A stretch of DNA of 64,000 bases, taken from Cheiracanthium punctorium (Eukaryota > Arthropoda > Arachnida > Araneae > Cheiracanthiidae). Of this stretch, positions 35,236 through 45,896 are shown in pieces. Below the pieces are notes generated by a model. The model was not told the DNA's origin and did no database searches. It worked only from the letters and a program-made list of their open reading frames with translations. Every line of letters begins with the position of its first letter. The stretch's first letter is position 1. The stretch is taken from the NCBI GenBank assembly GCA_038373885.1, contig JAWZYV010011911.1, forward strand, positions 1-64,000, written 5' to 3'. The position numbers and the translations under genes are program-made.

Positions 35236-35754
35236 AGATTGTCCCTTTTTCCCGGAGCTTCTTCAAAAAGGTATTCATCTTCTCGTTGGCCGCTGGGACA
35301 TTTATTTCAACCTACAAGGTGGCGTCGTCTAGCCTATCTGTTACCCCTGTATTACCTATTTCTTTTGTACATTATTTTATATTAATACCATTAAACCATT
35401 TCTCGAACCACCTGTAGTGCCACTTTCATTTGGGCGAACTTGGAAAACATTCAAAGTTGTGGTTTAAAAATAGCTACGTGTACAAGTAATAAAATTTAAA
35501 GTATGCATACTGATGTCAGAAAGTAAATAACAAACATGGAGATTGGTGCCGACTTGATAGAATCATGAGTTAAAATTACAATAGTTTGAAATTTAAATAC
35601 ACAAAGGGATTGATGACCGTATGTGAACAAACAGGCCCCTTCAACGAGAAGACGATAAGCTTGTTTTATGCTCGACAAACTTGGTAAAAAACTAAAGAAG
35701 ATACGTAATAAACAAATACAAGAATGGGAAGAACTGTCTAAAGAAATAAAGTAC

Positions 35755-35833
35755 ATCTCCTTGGCCGGGTGGATAAGACACTGAATATAGTAGCTTTCAT
35801 AAGTGCGGAGAACCAGGGTTCAGGTTTACACTG
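35755..35833 (+). mobile_element. tRNA-like SINE head, truncated
   Basis: TTGGCCGGGTGG fits the pol III A-box (TGGCNNAGTGG) and GGGTTCAGG a B-box, about 50 bases apart. The sequence then runs into the left TTAA of the next MITE. Only the head is visible. Confidence 0.5.
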
Positions 35834-35837
35834 TTAA

Positions 35838-36135
35838 TAGAAGTAGTTCAACATTTCACCAGAGCTAAATTAGCTGCAACCTTTCAACGGAGAAACGTCC
35901 AACCATGATTTGGTTCATTGCTCAGTTTAAGCACCGAATCATGGTTCAACGCTTCTCCATAGAAAGGTGGCAACTAATTTACTGTAAATTAGCTGCATTC
36001 TTTCAATGGAGAAACGTTGAACCATGATTTGGTGTTTAAACTGACCAAAGAATCAAATCATTGTTCAACGTTTCTCCTTTGAAAGGCTATAGCTAATTTA
36101 GCTCCATTATATGGTAAAATGTTGAACTTCTCCTA
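35838..36135. mobile_element. TTAA-flanked palindromic MITE containing two hairpins
   Basis: Flanked by TTAA (35834-35837 and 36136-36139). The outer arms match: left TAGAAGTAGTTCAACATTTC and right, reversed, TAGGAGAAGTTCAACATTTT. Inside are two successive ~115-bp palindromes built of TTAGCTGCA, CTTTCAA, GGAGAAACGT and CCATGATTTGG with their complements. No coding capacity. TTAA targets suggest the piggyBac or Kolobok groups. Confidence 0.75.
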
Positions 36136-36139
36136 TTAA

Positions 36140-36740
36140 GAATTTACCGCGTGACTATCTATTTAATGGTCTGAAGTTTTATGAATTCTTCAGATGTTGC
36201 GCGAATACTCGTTACTATTCCTTAAAACTTCCTTCTCTTGACATACGCTGATACCCCTCGTGCAGGTTTCCCTTAGAAACAATACGCAGCCATATACTAT
36301 AAGAATGGAGAAAGTATTGAACAACAATTTCGGGAAAGACAATGACTAGAATGAGAAAGGCCTGATGTTCATATTCAGAGAGAGCCTTCAGAGAAAGAGT
36401 GAGAGAGGAAGAAGCGGACCAATGTCTGTATTTTTTGAGACAGCGAAAATCGGAGCACACAGGTATCGAGGGGCAACGGCTGTGGGTTAACCACTGATGG
36501 AATATAAAACGTGGCGGATGATTTAACTCCAACACGCTCTTGGATCCAATTAAAGACGGTTCTAATAAATGGGCAGCCCTGCTGAGGAACATTCATTGTC
36601 TAATTTGCTCACTAGTGAATCACGTGATCGACGTGAGCCTGATGACTATCCTACCACTGAGTTTCAAGATATATCAAGGATAAAGTGTGCAGCTCGCTAG
36701 ATGGACATTGTAATGGACATGTGTAACTTTTAACACTTTC
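36140..36740. other. No recognised gene
   Basis: Two overlapping minus-strand frames (36215-36592, 36375-36596) are long for the local composition, but I recognise no domain in either. I see no splice or start context that supports them. Confidence 0.35.
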
Positions 36741-36744
36741 GAAC

Positions 36745-36965
36745 AAGGTTGAAAAGTGTTTATGATTTCGGTTTGTCTGTCTATCCGTCTGTCCGTGCTC
36801 CCGTAAATATGCATCGATTTCGACGAAATTTAAACACGCTATTCTTATCTACTGTTCCATGTACCCTATTGAAAATGGTACATGTAGCATTTATAATTTT
36901 TCTACAGGAGCGCTCAAAATATTCCCAGTACATTACGCTCTATGGGAAGGTTTTCTTCAAAGCGT
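36745..36965. repeat. Decayed repeat with the ~60-bp GCGTAATGTA module
   Basis: Holds GTCTGTCTATCCGTCTGTCC and, inverted, CTACAGGAGCGCTCAAAATA then TACATTACGCTCTATGGG. The second part matches the module in the 173-bp tandem repeats (9905 onwards) and in Helitron 3. It is a fragment of a dispersed non-coding repeat. Confidence 0.6.
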
Positions 36966-39013
36966 ATCATCCTTACTATATAGTTACGCTGATCCCTGAC
37001 TTCAAGATAAAACTTTTTTCCGACATTAATGCAAAAATATTACAAAGTTAACACAAAAAGCCTAATAACATCTACACCATTTGTGCTATTCGCTTGAAAT
37101 TTTTCATAATTATTTATAAAAATATTTAAAACAATCTGCGCTAATTTAAAAATCTGAAAATCTACCCGTTCCCTCATTTTTCAGCAACTTTTTGCTATTT
37201 TCAGCTCGATTATATTAGTAACTCAAACTTAAATAATAAGGAAGAACTTACTTAATTTTTTAAAAGATGGATTACGTCTAATATTGGTGTGTTTTTTTTT
37301 TCAAATATCCAAGTTGTGTGACTTATCACTTTGGATGTAAAAAAATTATAGAACTAGTTCCCACTGTAAATGAATAAAGAGAAAACAAGAAATGTTAAAG
37401 GTAAATTGGAAAAGTAATTGATACTTAGTTATTGGACTAACCCTGATAAATTTGACGTTAAATGAAAAATTGTTAAGTGATAACTACTATGAGTTATTCA
37501 GGACCTATATAAGTATGTTTAAAATTCCTTGTAAGCTGGTTTTATAGCCTATTAAAAATATCCAACTTCTTGTTACAACAATTTTTTTTATTTATTTATT
37601 TACTGCTAAGCGTAATTTTAGTTTAAGAAAATGTGGAACTAAACTTATTCGGATCTCATTGAAAGAATATTCCTCCGTCAGAACTACGTAAAATGCGGTC
37701 TTAGTAAACTCATAGAAACATAAGTTTGTAGCAATTATCGGAGGAATATAGTGCCCTGAGATGAATTATCTGTCATCATTGTATGCGAGCTACTTGTATT
37801 ATCAAGTAAAAATGCGGATTTTGCTGTAGTATCTTTTAAATTGCAGTTTAAAAAAACATCTTACGAAAATTTCATTTCCCATTCTCTTAAGACAATTCGG
37901 TATGTCAGTAAGTGATGCGTTCGGAAACTTAAAATTCAGCAGAAAATAATATTTACGATGAATGCGTACACAGATAAATGTAATGCTAAGATGCATCATT
38001 AAAGACATCTTAACTATGTTTGGATTTCAAAGGGTACTGTCAGCAAACATTCGACATAAATAACATTTCATCGAGTTTTAATAACATTCTTTTCATGTTT
38101 TATCAAACACATTTTCTGAGATATTCATCTGAATATTTCGAGATCAATTTCTGTGATGAACTGTACATTGCTTTTAGTCACATAACTTTAAAAGCTGTCT
38201 GAGCACTTGCAGTCTTATACTATGAAAAAAAAAATTTCTATGAAAAATTTTACGATTTATTCTTATACTATGTTATTTTAATAAAAAACGAACGTTTACT
38301 TGTAAATAAAGATTGGCTTAAAGGTATCTTCAATATTCGGGAAAGAACCTTATTATAAGTCACTACCACATTCTTATAATGTGGTTGTGGGAGGTCTTAC
38401 TTACATACGTCTAGCTTTGAAGTATTGAAAGTTGCAGGATGCAGTTTAACATAACATTTGTTCACCAAAATCATACGTATATTTATTTTAAAGGATATTT
38501 TATCATTTCATAAAAAATACATCGCATTTACATTCATGTAAATTTAATCGTTATTTTTATGTGCAGATTACATTCTGTTGAACTATTCAACAGCGTGTAA
38601 TTTGCACATAAAAAGACCCCCTTTACATTCGTGCAACCTATTCATCTACATATGATTGTAGAGAAAAATATTTTACAATCAAACTTGTTATAAAATGCAA
38701 AGATTTCGAAATACGTGATATCAATGATCTTTTAGGCAATGAAGCATTTATATTTTCTTTGATCTCAACCGTTAAAAAATCATGAATTCCTATAAAATAA
38801 TCCGTTCAGGTAACGTAACATGAGCTGTGCAATCATAGATATTGGAAATAAAGTTTGCAGAATACGCAATTCTGTGGAGGAAAAATTTATGCCGACGATT
38901 GGGAAATTTATATTAAAAAAATTAATTTAGGGACATTTGAACATTTTAAAGCAAGATTTCAGTGAAATGAATTATATAAATCGTATCATAAAGAAGGAAA
39001 AATGTAGGACTGA
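36966..39013. other. AT-rich stretch without recognised gene
   Basis: No gene recognised. It contains one long hairpin, listed separately. Confidence 0.45.
38554..38614. repeat. Hairpin, ~27-bp arms
   Basis: TTTTTATGTGCA, ATTACA and CTGTTGAA on the left pair with TTCAACAG, TGTAAT and TGCACATAAAAA on the right around a 3-base loop, with a few mismatches. It could be a tiny palindromic element or a cruciform-forming site. Confidence 0.7.
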
Positions 39014-39166
39014 TACACTGCTGGCCATCGTAAATGCAACACCCTGAAGGAAGCATGCAAATAATATGAAATTTACAACATGCATTAGCTGAGGTGAGAT
39101 ATGCAAATGATTAGAATTTCAGCGCAGACGCACATCAAGCGCGCGTGTGGCGCCACCTCAAAGCGC

Positions 39167-39174
39167 TATTTAAG
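39167..39174 (+). promoter_or_regulatory. TATA-like box of Tc1 copy B
   Basis: TATTTAAG lies about 75 bp upstream of the transposase ATG inside the transposon. Copy A carries the same sequence in inverted position. Promoter role is inferred from placement only. Confidence 0.35.
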
Positions 39175-39247
39175 GCTTGGAGATTTCGACGGTTTCAAGT
39201 ACAGCAATTGTGTTTTTCTTGCTTTTTTTTCAAAAAAACGATAAATT

Positions 39248-40285
39248 ATGCCTCGTAGGAAACAACGATCATCTTTTGATCAAGTATCCGAGTTTGACAG
39301 AGGAAGGATAGTGGCATACCGAGATTGTGGGTTATCTTTCAGGGAAATCGGTCGTCGTATTGGACGAAACCAAACAACTGTGATGCGGATATGTGATCGT
39401 TGGGTGCAGGAGGGTACGACGGACAGACGTGATCGACCGCATCGACCTCAGTGCACCACGTCACGTGATGACAGGCAGATTGTACGCATGGCAGTGACGG
39501 ACCGCTCAGTCACATCACGAACCATATCACAGCAGATTCAGTCTGTAGCGCATCATCCAGTGTCTGCGCGTACCATTCGACGTCGTTTACAGCAGAATGG
39601 TCTGTCCGCAAGACGTCCGTTGCTTTGTCTACCTCTGACGCGGAACCACAGTCTCCGCCGCCAATGGTGCGATGAAAGAAGGATGTGGACGACAGAATGG
39701 AATGAAATTCTCTTTACTGACGAGTCACGCTTCTGTATGCAACACCACGACGGTCGGATTCGAGTCTGGAGACACCGTGGAGAGAGGATGCTGAACAGCT
39801 GCATTATGCACCATCACACTGGTCCTGCACCGGGTATTATGGTATGGGGCGGTATCGGATATCTCTCTCGCACTCCTCTAGTACGCATTGCCGGTACTTT
39901 AACCAGCCAGCGCTACATCTCCGAGGTGTTGGAGCCAGTTGTCCTTTCTTACCTTCAGGGCTTGCCAACAGCCATATTTCAGCAGGATAATGCACGGCCA
40001 CACGTGGCACGCATTGTCCAAGGGTTCTTCGTCAATCACCAGATTAAATTGCTTCCCTGGCCGGCGCGCTCTCCGGATCTTTCGCCGATAGAAAACATGT
40101 GGTCCATGGTTGCTCAACGACTGACCCAGAGTTCATCCCCAGCTGTCACACCAGATCAACTTTGGCAACGTGTGGAAGCTGCTTGGTCTGCTGTACCCCA
40201 AGAACACATTCAAAGTCTCTTTGAATCAATGCCGAGGCGTGTGGCAGCTGTGATCTCCAACAACGGCGGCTACTCTGGGTACTGA
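39248..40285 (+). CDS. Tc1 family transposase (copy B), DD34E
   Basis: 345 residues, uninterrupted, nearly identical to copy A. Two helix-turn-helix blocks occupy about residues 28-52 and 105-120. Catalytic D158 (FTDESRF), D247 (QQDNARPH) and E282 (SPIENMW) are all present with the 34-residue spacing. Relative to A it lacks one Arg (NHSLRRQW against NHRRLRRQW, a clean 3-base deletion) and changes Thr101 to Ala, one Arg to His in CIMHHHTG, and Glu to Lys in NHQIKLLPW. None hits a catalytic residue, though the deletion lies about 23 residues before the first Asp. Cut-and-paste transposition at TA is the expected role; the AATAAA signal follows the stop. Confidence 0.95.
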   Translation: MPRRKQRSSFDQVSEFDRGRIVAYRDCGLSFREIGRRIGRNQTTVMRICDRWVQEGTTDRRDRPHRPQCTTSRDDRQIVRMAVTDRSVTSRTISQQIQSVAHHPVSARTIRRRLQQNGLSARRPLLCLPLTRNHSLRRQWCDERRMWTTEWNEILFTDESRFCMQHHDGRIRVWRHRGERMLNSCIMHHHTGPAPGIMVWGGIGYLSRTPLVRIAGTLTSQRYISEVLEPVVLSYLQGLPTAIFQQDNARPHVARIVQGFFVNHQIKLLPWPARSPDLSPIENMWSMVAQRLTQSSSPAVTPDQLWQRVEAAWSAVPQEHIQSLFESMPRRVAAVISNNGGYSGY

Positions 40286-40488
40286 TTTTGGCAGGAACCA
40301 CGCTTCATAGAATGCTGTAAATTTAATCATTTGTTACTTGGTCAACATGTTATCTACACAATAAATTTTGTTGTGATATCTCTTGTTTTTCTTGGTGTTG
40401 CAATTTGGGTGGCCAGCAGTGTATATAGAACGTGCACGCTAATGTCTATTCTCACCTCAATAATTTCTGAATGACATGAGCTGTAGTC

Positions 40489-41036
40489 ATAAAAGTATTG
40501 TCTAAGTACAGTTAAGTTGCCATGCGCTACGCACGAAAACAGTACACAGCGTCACCTGATGGAGTTAAAAATTTGGGGTTAAAAATTGAATGCGTAAAAT
40601 TCAAGACGGATAAACGCATTATCGATGCTTTTGCAAGCTCGTCAGCAGCCATATTGTGCAACTTGCAGCGGGAAATACATATCAGCGTCCATATGCGTAT
40701 TGTAGCTGACGAAAAACACTTCTAGCGTAAAGTATAAATGTCCTTAGTGTCAGATAAGTGCAGCTTAGGAATATTTGATAAAACAAATATGCCTTTTATG
40801 TTTTCCATCCGTCGCATTATTATGCGAGTTTAGTGAGAATCATGCGCAGATTGGGGTGTCTTTTCTTACCAAATCGATGATGCTGAACAGATTTTTAATT
40901 GACATTTTCCCGTGTTTCGTACCGTTTTTAAATAAGAAATCTAACTCCAAATTAATCCGTCAGGTAGCGCCGTAATCGGTTTTCTTGGGTAGCGCATGGT
41001 AACTTTACTATATCTAAACCTACTTTTATGGATATA
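40489..41036. mobile_element. Inverted-repeat element, unclassified
   Basis: The left arm (about 40489-40565) contains CATAAAAGTA, GTTGCCATGCGCTACGC, GAAAAC and CACCTGATGGA. The right arm (about 40945-41036), reversed, has CATAAAAGTA, GTTACCATGCGCTACCC, GAAAACC and TACCTGACGGA. The interior shows no transposase. Ends and target duplication are not clear. Confidence 0.55.
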
Positions 41037-41086
41037 CCTTTCGCCGTTCAGAGATAATTCGGTTGACAACGGCCTTTGGCGAGCAC

Positions 41087-41218
<132 letters not shown>

Positions 41219-41231
41219 TAGAAAATAATAT

Positions 41232-42930
41232 GCTTCATTTCTCTCTGGTCCTAGAATTTGGTCCAGAGAGAAATGAAGCATATTTGAATAACAAATATGT
41301 TTGCACTACAGACACAGAAGTGACTGTATTTAATTATTATTTATTTTTTACTTATTTTAATTGAAGTATAGTACATGGTAGTATACTTCATTTAAATTAA
41401 AGAGTACGCAGAGTTACTAAATTTAGATTCTTTTTATGTATTTAGCGAATAGAGACACTTACGACAATACTTGAGAACTATTTTGAATGTTCTTGTAGAA
41501 ATATTCATGCTATATGCATGAATTTTAGCCTATGTTAATCCGAAATAGTGGAGCTTTCTATTAATGGAAATATTAACAATCGGTTCTGTTGTTACAGAGA
41601 TGCCCATGTAGATGCCATGTACAGAGATGCCCATGAGCGTAATGTATTAGAATTATTTTGAGTATTCCTGTAAAAAAAACTATTTATGATACACGTATGG
41701 ATTTTAGCATGACTATTTGAGATATATGCATAAAAGGTAGCCCTGCACCAGTTTCTGAAAGGTTCTGCTCTCAAAACTGGAAGGCGGGAGCTCCAGGTTC
41801 AAACCCCGGTCACGCCTGTCGACCTAGCCATTCGGAGTTTTTCATCATTTTCTCCGAAACCTTCCGCTAGTATCCCTGACATGCTGGCTGGGATCCCTGA
41901 AAAAGTCCCCAATATTGAGCATTCCCATATAAGCCTAGAATCCTAGTGCTGTCAATTGGCCTTAATCCAGAAACAAGCAAACACTAATACTCAGGAATAA
42001 TGTAACTTTCAATTTGTGAAAAAAGTTCTAGAATCGGTTCAGTAGTTACAAAATGTCCTTAGAGCATATGCCTTAGAATTATCTTGAGTGTCTTTGTAAA
42101 AGAAGTATTTATGCTATATGCATGAAAGGTTGCATGTATGTTAACCCAGGGTATAAGCTATCTTCATTCCAAATTTTATCCGTATCACTTCAGCCATATC
42201 TGTGTGATTCAGTCACAAGCATCCAAACACACAAGCGTACACATTAATATTATTGGTAGGATTTGGAAACTTATTAGTTTTAAGAAACGCATTTGAACAT
42301 TTCTTTCTTATGCATTTTATTTTGAGTAAAACTAATTTAATTAAACTAAATTTCAATGCCATTTCAACTTTGCAAATGCAAGCGGATCTGCAAATAGAAT
42401 TTCTGCTTTATTTAAAAAGCATAAATCATTTTATGCTAACACGGTTTCTTATTATTAGTTAAAAAACCATTAAATTAAAAATATCCTGACCCTCGAGTGA
42501 GCATCACTGAAGTCATGGGCTTATATGCTCAAATTTTCAAAGTTCTCTGTGTGTAGATTTGTCTGGAGAACATTCATTTTTATTATTATAGATAGATAGG
42601 TTTGGCGTAAAATTGGCATAATTTCCGTGGTATTTCGTGTTTTTCAAATGCACGTGATTTTCATTGCTGTTAGCTCAGTTCTGTTAGCTCAAAACATGAA
42701 TCATTTTTACGGACAAAACTTGCCAACCTCGGCAACCTTAAAACGGTTTTTAGGTAATAATTAAAAAAGTATTTAAAAATCTAAAATTGTAAGTAGCCTA
42801 TAACCGTCTCCTGGGTAACATGCATCTCTATGACAAAATTCATCATAATCGATTCAGCGATTTAGGTGTGAAAGCGTAACAAACAAACAAACAAACACAC
42901 AAACTCACTTTCGCACTTATAATATTAGGA
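41232..42930 (-). mobile_element. Non-autonomous Helitron 4, 3'-truncated
   Basis: On the minus strand it starts TCCTAATATTATAAGTGCGA at 42930 after an A, followed by (TTTG)n, matching Helitron 3. It stays alignable through AATGAATGTTCTCCAGACAA and CTACCAATAATAT to the segment near ATGCTTCATTTC. The hairpin and CTAGT end are missing; a palindrome (41232-41281) and the compound microsatellite replace them. It lacks the 474-bp insertion of Helitron 3 but has the same SINE (plus strand, 41722-41985). Confidence 0.78.
41722..41985 (+). mobile_element. tRNA-derived SINE nested in Helitron 4
   Basis: B-box CCAGGTTCAAACCCCGG at about 41790. The body is GCCTGTCGACCTAGCC, GGAGTTTTTCATC, CCCTGAAAAAGTCC and ATATAAGCCTAGAATCC, and the tail AAACAAGCAAACA. 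It sits in the same position and relative orientation as the SINE in Helitron 3. The 5' target duplication seen there is deleted here. Confidence 0.8.
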
Positions 42931-42989
42931 TATATATAGGGCGAGCACTTGATGATCAAGCATTCATACTACTAAGGCAAAAATTAGTG
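42931..42989. other. Short spacer between Helitron 4 and SINE
   Basis: Short AT-rich spacer, nothing recognised. Confidence 0.35.
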
Positions 42990-43139
42990 ACCATTTCATT
43001 TTGAGAACATCCAATGGGCGGCCAGCGTTATCCCTTATGCAGGGACAGACAGTTTAAAATACATGCCCAATTCGGAATTCAAACCTACGCCCAAGGTGTG
43101 ATCGAATAATACTTTAGCCTCTACACTATCTGGGAGGTT
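42990..43139 (-). mobile_element. tRNA-derived SINE
   Basis: Minus strand: GTGTAGAGGCTAAAG as A-box-like region and GGTTTGAATTCC as B-box, then GGGATAACGCTGGCCGCCCA in the body. The body phrase matches the SINE at 1092-1279. No complete tRNA fold. Confidence 0.6.
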
Positions 43140-43294
43140 ATATATACATATATATGTATGTATATAAGTATATATATTTTTAAAAGAAGCGCAATATTTA
43201 AGTCAATACACAAGCTAGTCATATAAATGAATGATAATATATATATGACAAATATATATGACAATATAATGGCATTATATATATATATATGATG

Positions 43295-43338
43295 GAAAGA
43301 AAAATATCTCATATACATATATGAGATATTTTTCTTTC
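43295..43338. repeat. Perfect 20-bp hairpin
   Basis: GAAAGAAAAATATCTCATAT pairs perfectly with its reverse complement across a 4-base ACAT loop. It is flanked by TA-rich sequence. Likely a short palindrome-forming locus; function unknown. Confidence 0.85.
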
Positions 43339-43339
43339 A

Positions 43340-44618
43340 TTTTGAGATAAAGTTTGGAAAAATCGAAGATTGAAATACATCCTTTAATTTAGAAAAAAGA
43401 GATCTGGATTGTTGCATATATGGAGAAAGCGCTGATTGTTTGTTTGTAATAATATGTAAGAAATATACAGTAATTCTAGTTTACGTACAGTAAACAGATA
43501 TATATTAAAAATTAATCCAAAAGGTGTATCATATTGTTTTCTGCAGATAAGAAAATATTTCTTTTACCTCTATAGTCTTGAATAAAATACGAAATAAATC
43601 GAGATGTTCATCGAATACTCAAGTATCTTTCTTATTAACTGGTAGTAAAAATAATATCAGTAATATAATAACTCTGAGGTTCTATATTGTAAATATTTTT
43701 CGATATATGAGTGTATATATATTTAATTAAGGATACTATAATTTATTCGTGTTTTATATTTACCCCTCCAGGACACGTGGTAGTATTAGAAACACAATTT
43801 TTTTATTTAACATTGCGATTTATAGATTTAAAATATCTGTAAGCTTATTGCATATTTGCGTACACCAGGAAAAACGGTTTACATGTTTGAAGGAAAGTTT
43901 ACCAAAATGAGAATTAAATGATTTAAAAACAGAAGAATGTATTTGTTGGTAAAAGATGCACGATTTATTATAAAAATCACTACCACCATATTCTCTACAA
44001 AGTAACACTTTACACGTAAAGAAGTAAGGTGCACTGGAACTGTAAACAAAATTCCAATTTACGCAGTCTGTCTGAAAAAGAAGTTTTTCACCAAATAAAT
44101 TTTTAAGACTTAGTTCCAAAGTGATATATAATACAGTTTAAAAGAAAGCAAACAAGGTTAAAACGTGCTTTATGAAACGGCGAGGAACACATAATACTAC
44201 ATAATCCCGCAGGACAGAATGTAGCAGCAAAGAAAATATAGAACCTGCATGTCTCTAAATGCATAGGTGAGTATAAATGCATAGGTGACTTTCTTGCATA
44301 GGTGAGTATAAATGGCTAGAAAAAAAAATTCAGATGTATTGCTGTAGAGTTGTATAGTAAAAACTTTAGCAGTTCATAAAGAAAACAATGTCCACTATTG
44401 TAGTGCTATCCAAAACGTAATCTTAATTAAATTGTATTTCACTTTCCTATTCTAAATTTAATATATTTAACCACTTTTTAATACCTACATATTCCATTAT
44501 TTGCCACTTTGCTTAAATTAATAATTTTGGGTTTTCGCTAAATATACAATAGTAAATGGCTATTAGCACCTGTGAATCTGTATCTTTTCTGGAAATAGCT
44601 CTCGTCCCTTTTCCAAAG
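43340..44618. other. AT-rich stretch without recognised gene
   Basis: The minus-strand frame 43820-44119 (99 codons) has no recognisable domain and no coding context that I can defend. A small local duplication, GCATAGGTGAGTATAAATG, occurs at 44260-44315. Confidence 0.4.
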
Positions 44619-44870
44619 TTTGCTCGGCTCACCATGGCACAGAGGTAATTCCACTGAAAGTGGTAGATGGTCGAAGTGTGATGGTCCCGAATTCGGGTCC
44701 AATCGCGCGGCTGTCGATCTAACGATCTGGAGTTTTGGTAGGTTTTCTCCAGATGTAACGTGAATACGCATTATAACCCCTGAGAAAGTCCTCCTACCAA
44801 GGTACCACCCCTTGGCAGATCACCCTAGTGTAGCGTTGCCACAATCACACACAACCAACAACCAACGTTT
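44619..44870 (+). mobile_element. tRNA-derived SINE, well preserved
   Basis: Head CCATGGCACAGAGG fits an A-box (TGGCNNAGTGG). A degenerate B-box lies at CGAATTCGGGTCCAATC. The body is GGCTGTCGATCTAACG, GGAGTTTTGG, TTTTCTCCAGATG and AACCCCTGAGAAAGTCC, and the tail ACACACAACCAACAACCAAC. Fragments of this family are at 3.7 and 26.8 kb, and the 32.6/41.7-kb SINEs share the CTGTCGAYCTA and TTTTCTCC blocks. Confidence 0.72.
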
Positions 44871-45896
44871 GCTCTATAGCAGACATTTGATGTTAAGATG
44901 TCTTCATTGTGTGTCTGGATTTTAGATTTAGTGCTGTTGTTAGTACTGCTCTTAGTGATCTAGGCACACATTAAGCAATGAGAAATGCTTTTGGCATTTT
45001 ACTTGGCATTGCGTCATTTTCCTTCCCACTGCCATCCGCTAACACAACTGTTGAAATTTTAAAATCATAATTGTTTAAATTAAAGTCTTTTAAAGTTATT
45101 TTCTTGACATTTGTGCTCCGAATCTAAATTACTTGCAAAATGTGTTTCACGTGCCACTGAATTATACGACCACTTAATTAAAAAGTTTACAATTTATCTT
45201 AATACATAGTTTAGAATTATTCGTCATAATTATGAGTAGAATCGTGGACAGGGGGAAGGGTGGTTAGAAATCAACCCTACCTCACCCCCCCCCAAAAGAG
45301 TAAAATAAAATTCGTCTTGTAATATTATGGTTTATGACTGTTTACTTTGTTGTAGAAAAGTAATTCAAGAAACTAAATCATCTCCCCCAACCTGAATATT
45401 GTTCCTGGCTACAGCACTGGGTATGAGACAATTTTAACGTTCCCGTTCTGAAAAAAAAATATTCAAAAAGTAAAAATGAAAACAGTTTTAATGATCATTG
45501 AGAGAAAATGTGACAGAGAGAAAATGCAGAGAAAACATTGAGATAAAATGCAGTATTTCAGGTGGTTTATTATTGTAAAGAAATTATACAGTACATACCA
45601 GTAGAAAAATTAAGATCTTTTGCTGTCAAAAGAACATGTTAAAATTTGTTCAACAAGGATATATTTTGGATCCTAATTAATAGTGGTTCAAACTCATGAA
45701 AAATTGGAAATTGTTGGAATTTCTAAAGACCAAATAAAAGATATTCGAAACTACGGACTGAGTTGTGGTATGTATGGCCGATGTTACCATCTTTTTTAAT
45801 CATTTGGAAGTTTGACTTATCTACTCAGTTTCTTTAATCTGATGACTGATTTCCTATAAAACGTTTTGTCATTGGATGAATAAACGCAAAAATGTA
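44871..45896. other. No recognised gene
   Basis: AT-rich, with a C-run at 45283-45293 and a GGCTACAGCACTG end near 45407-45419 that vaguely resembles a hAT terminus. Not enough to call an element. Confidence 0.35.

Larger units (their letters stand above)
34385..35434 (+). mobile_element. Mariner-like element, internally deleted, with a nested insertion
   Basis: Long inverted ends: the left starts CCCAAATGAAAGTGGCACT and the right, reversed, CCCAAATGAAAGTGGCACTA. The match continues through ACAGGGGTAACAGAT and GTCTAGAC. In the left arm it is interrupted by about 317 bp (34498-34814) and then resumes at TTGTAGGTTGAAA and GAAGAAGCTCCGG. The core keeps only the N-terminal part of a transposase. 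Left TA flank is present; the right flank is CG, so the duplication has decayed or the end is misplaced. Confidence 0.72.
39016..40421 (+). mobile_element. Intact Tc1-type DNA transposon (copy B)
   Basis: A 1406-bp element with the same imperfect ~28-bp TIRs as copy A (CACTGCTGGCCAT on the left; CACTGCTGGCCAC, reversed, on the right). TA flanks are at 39014-39015 and 40422-40423. It has a TATTTAAG box at 39167-39174, about 75 bp before the start codon, and an AATAAA signal at 40360-40365. Inverted relative to copy A about 37 kb away. Confidence 0.95.

Noticed and set aside
36215..36596. Two long overlapping minus-strand frames
   Set aside because: No family recognised, no splice or promoter context, and two frames open at once suggests chance; left as uncalled sequence.
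45236..45419. Possible hAT-like MITE between a G-rich CAGGGGGAAGGG and GGCTACAGCACTG
   Set aside because: No 8-bp target duplication and the left end does not mirror the right.
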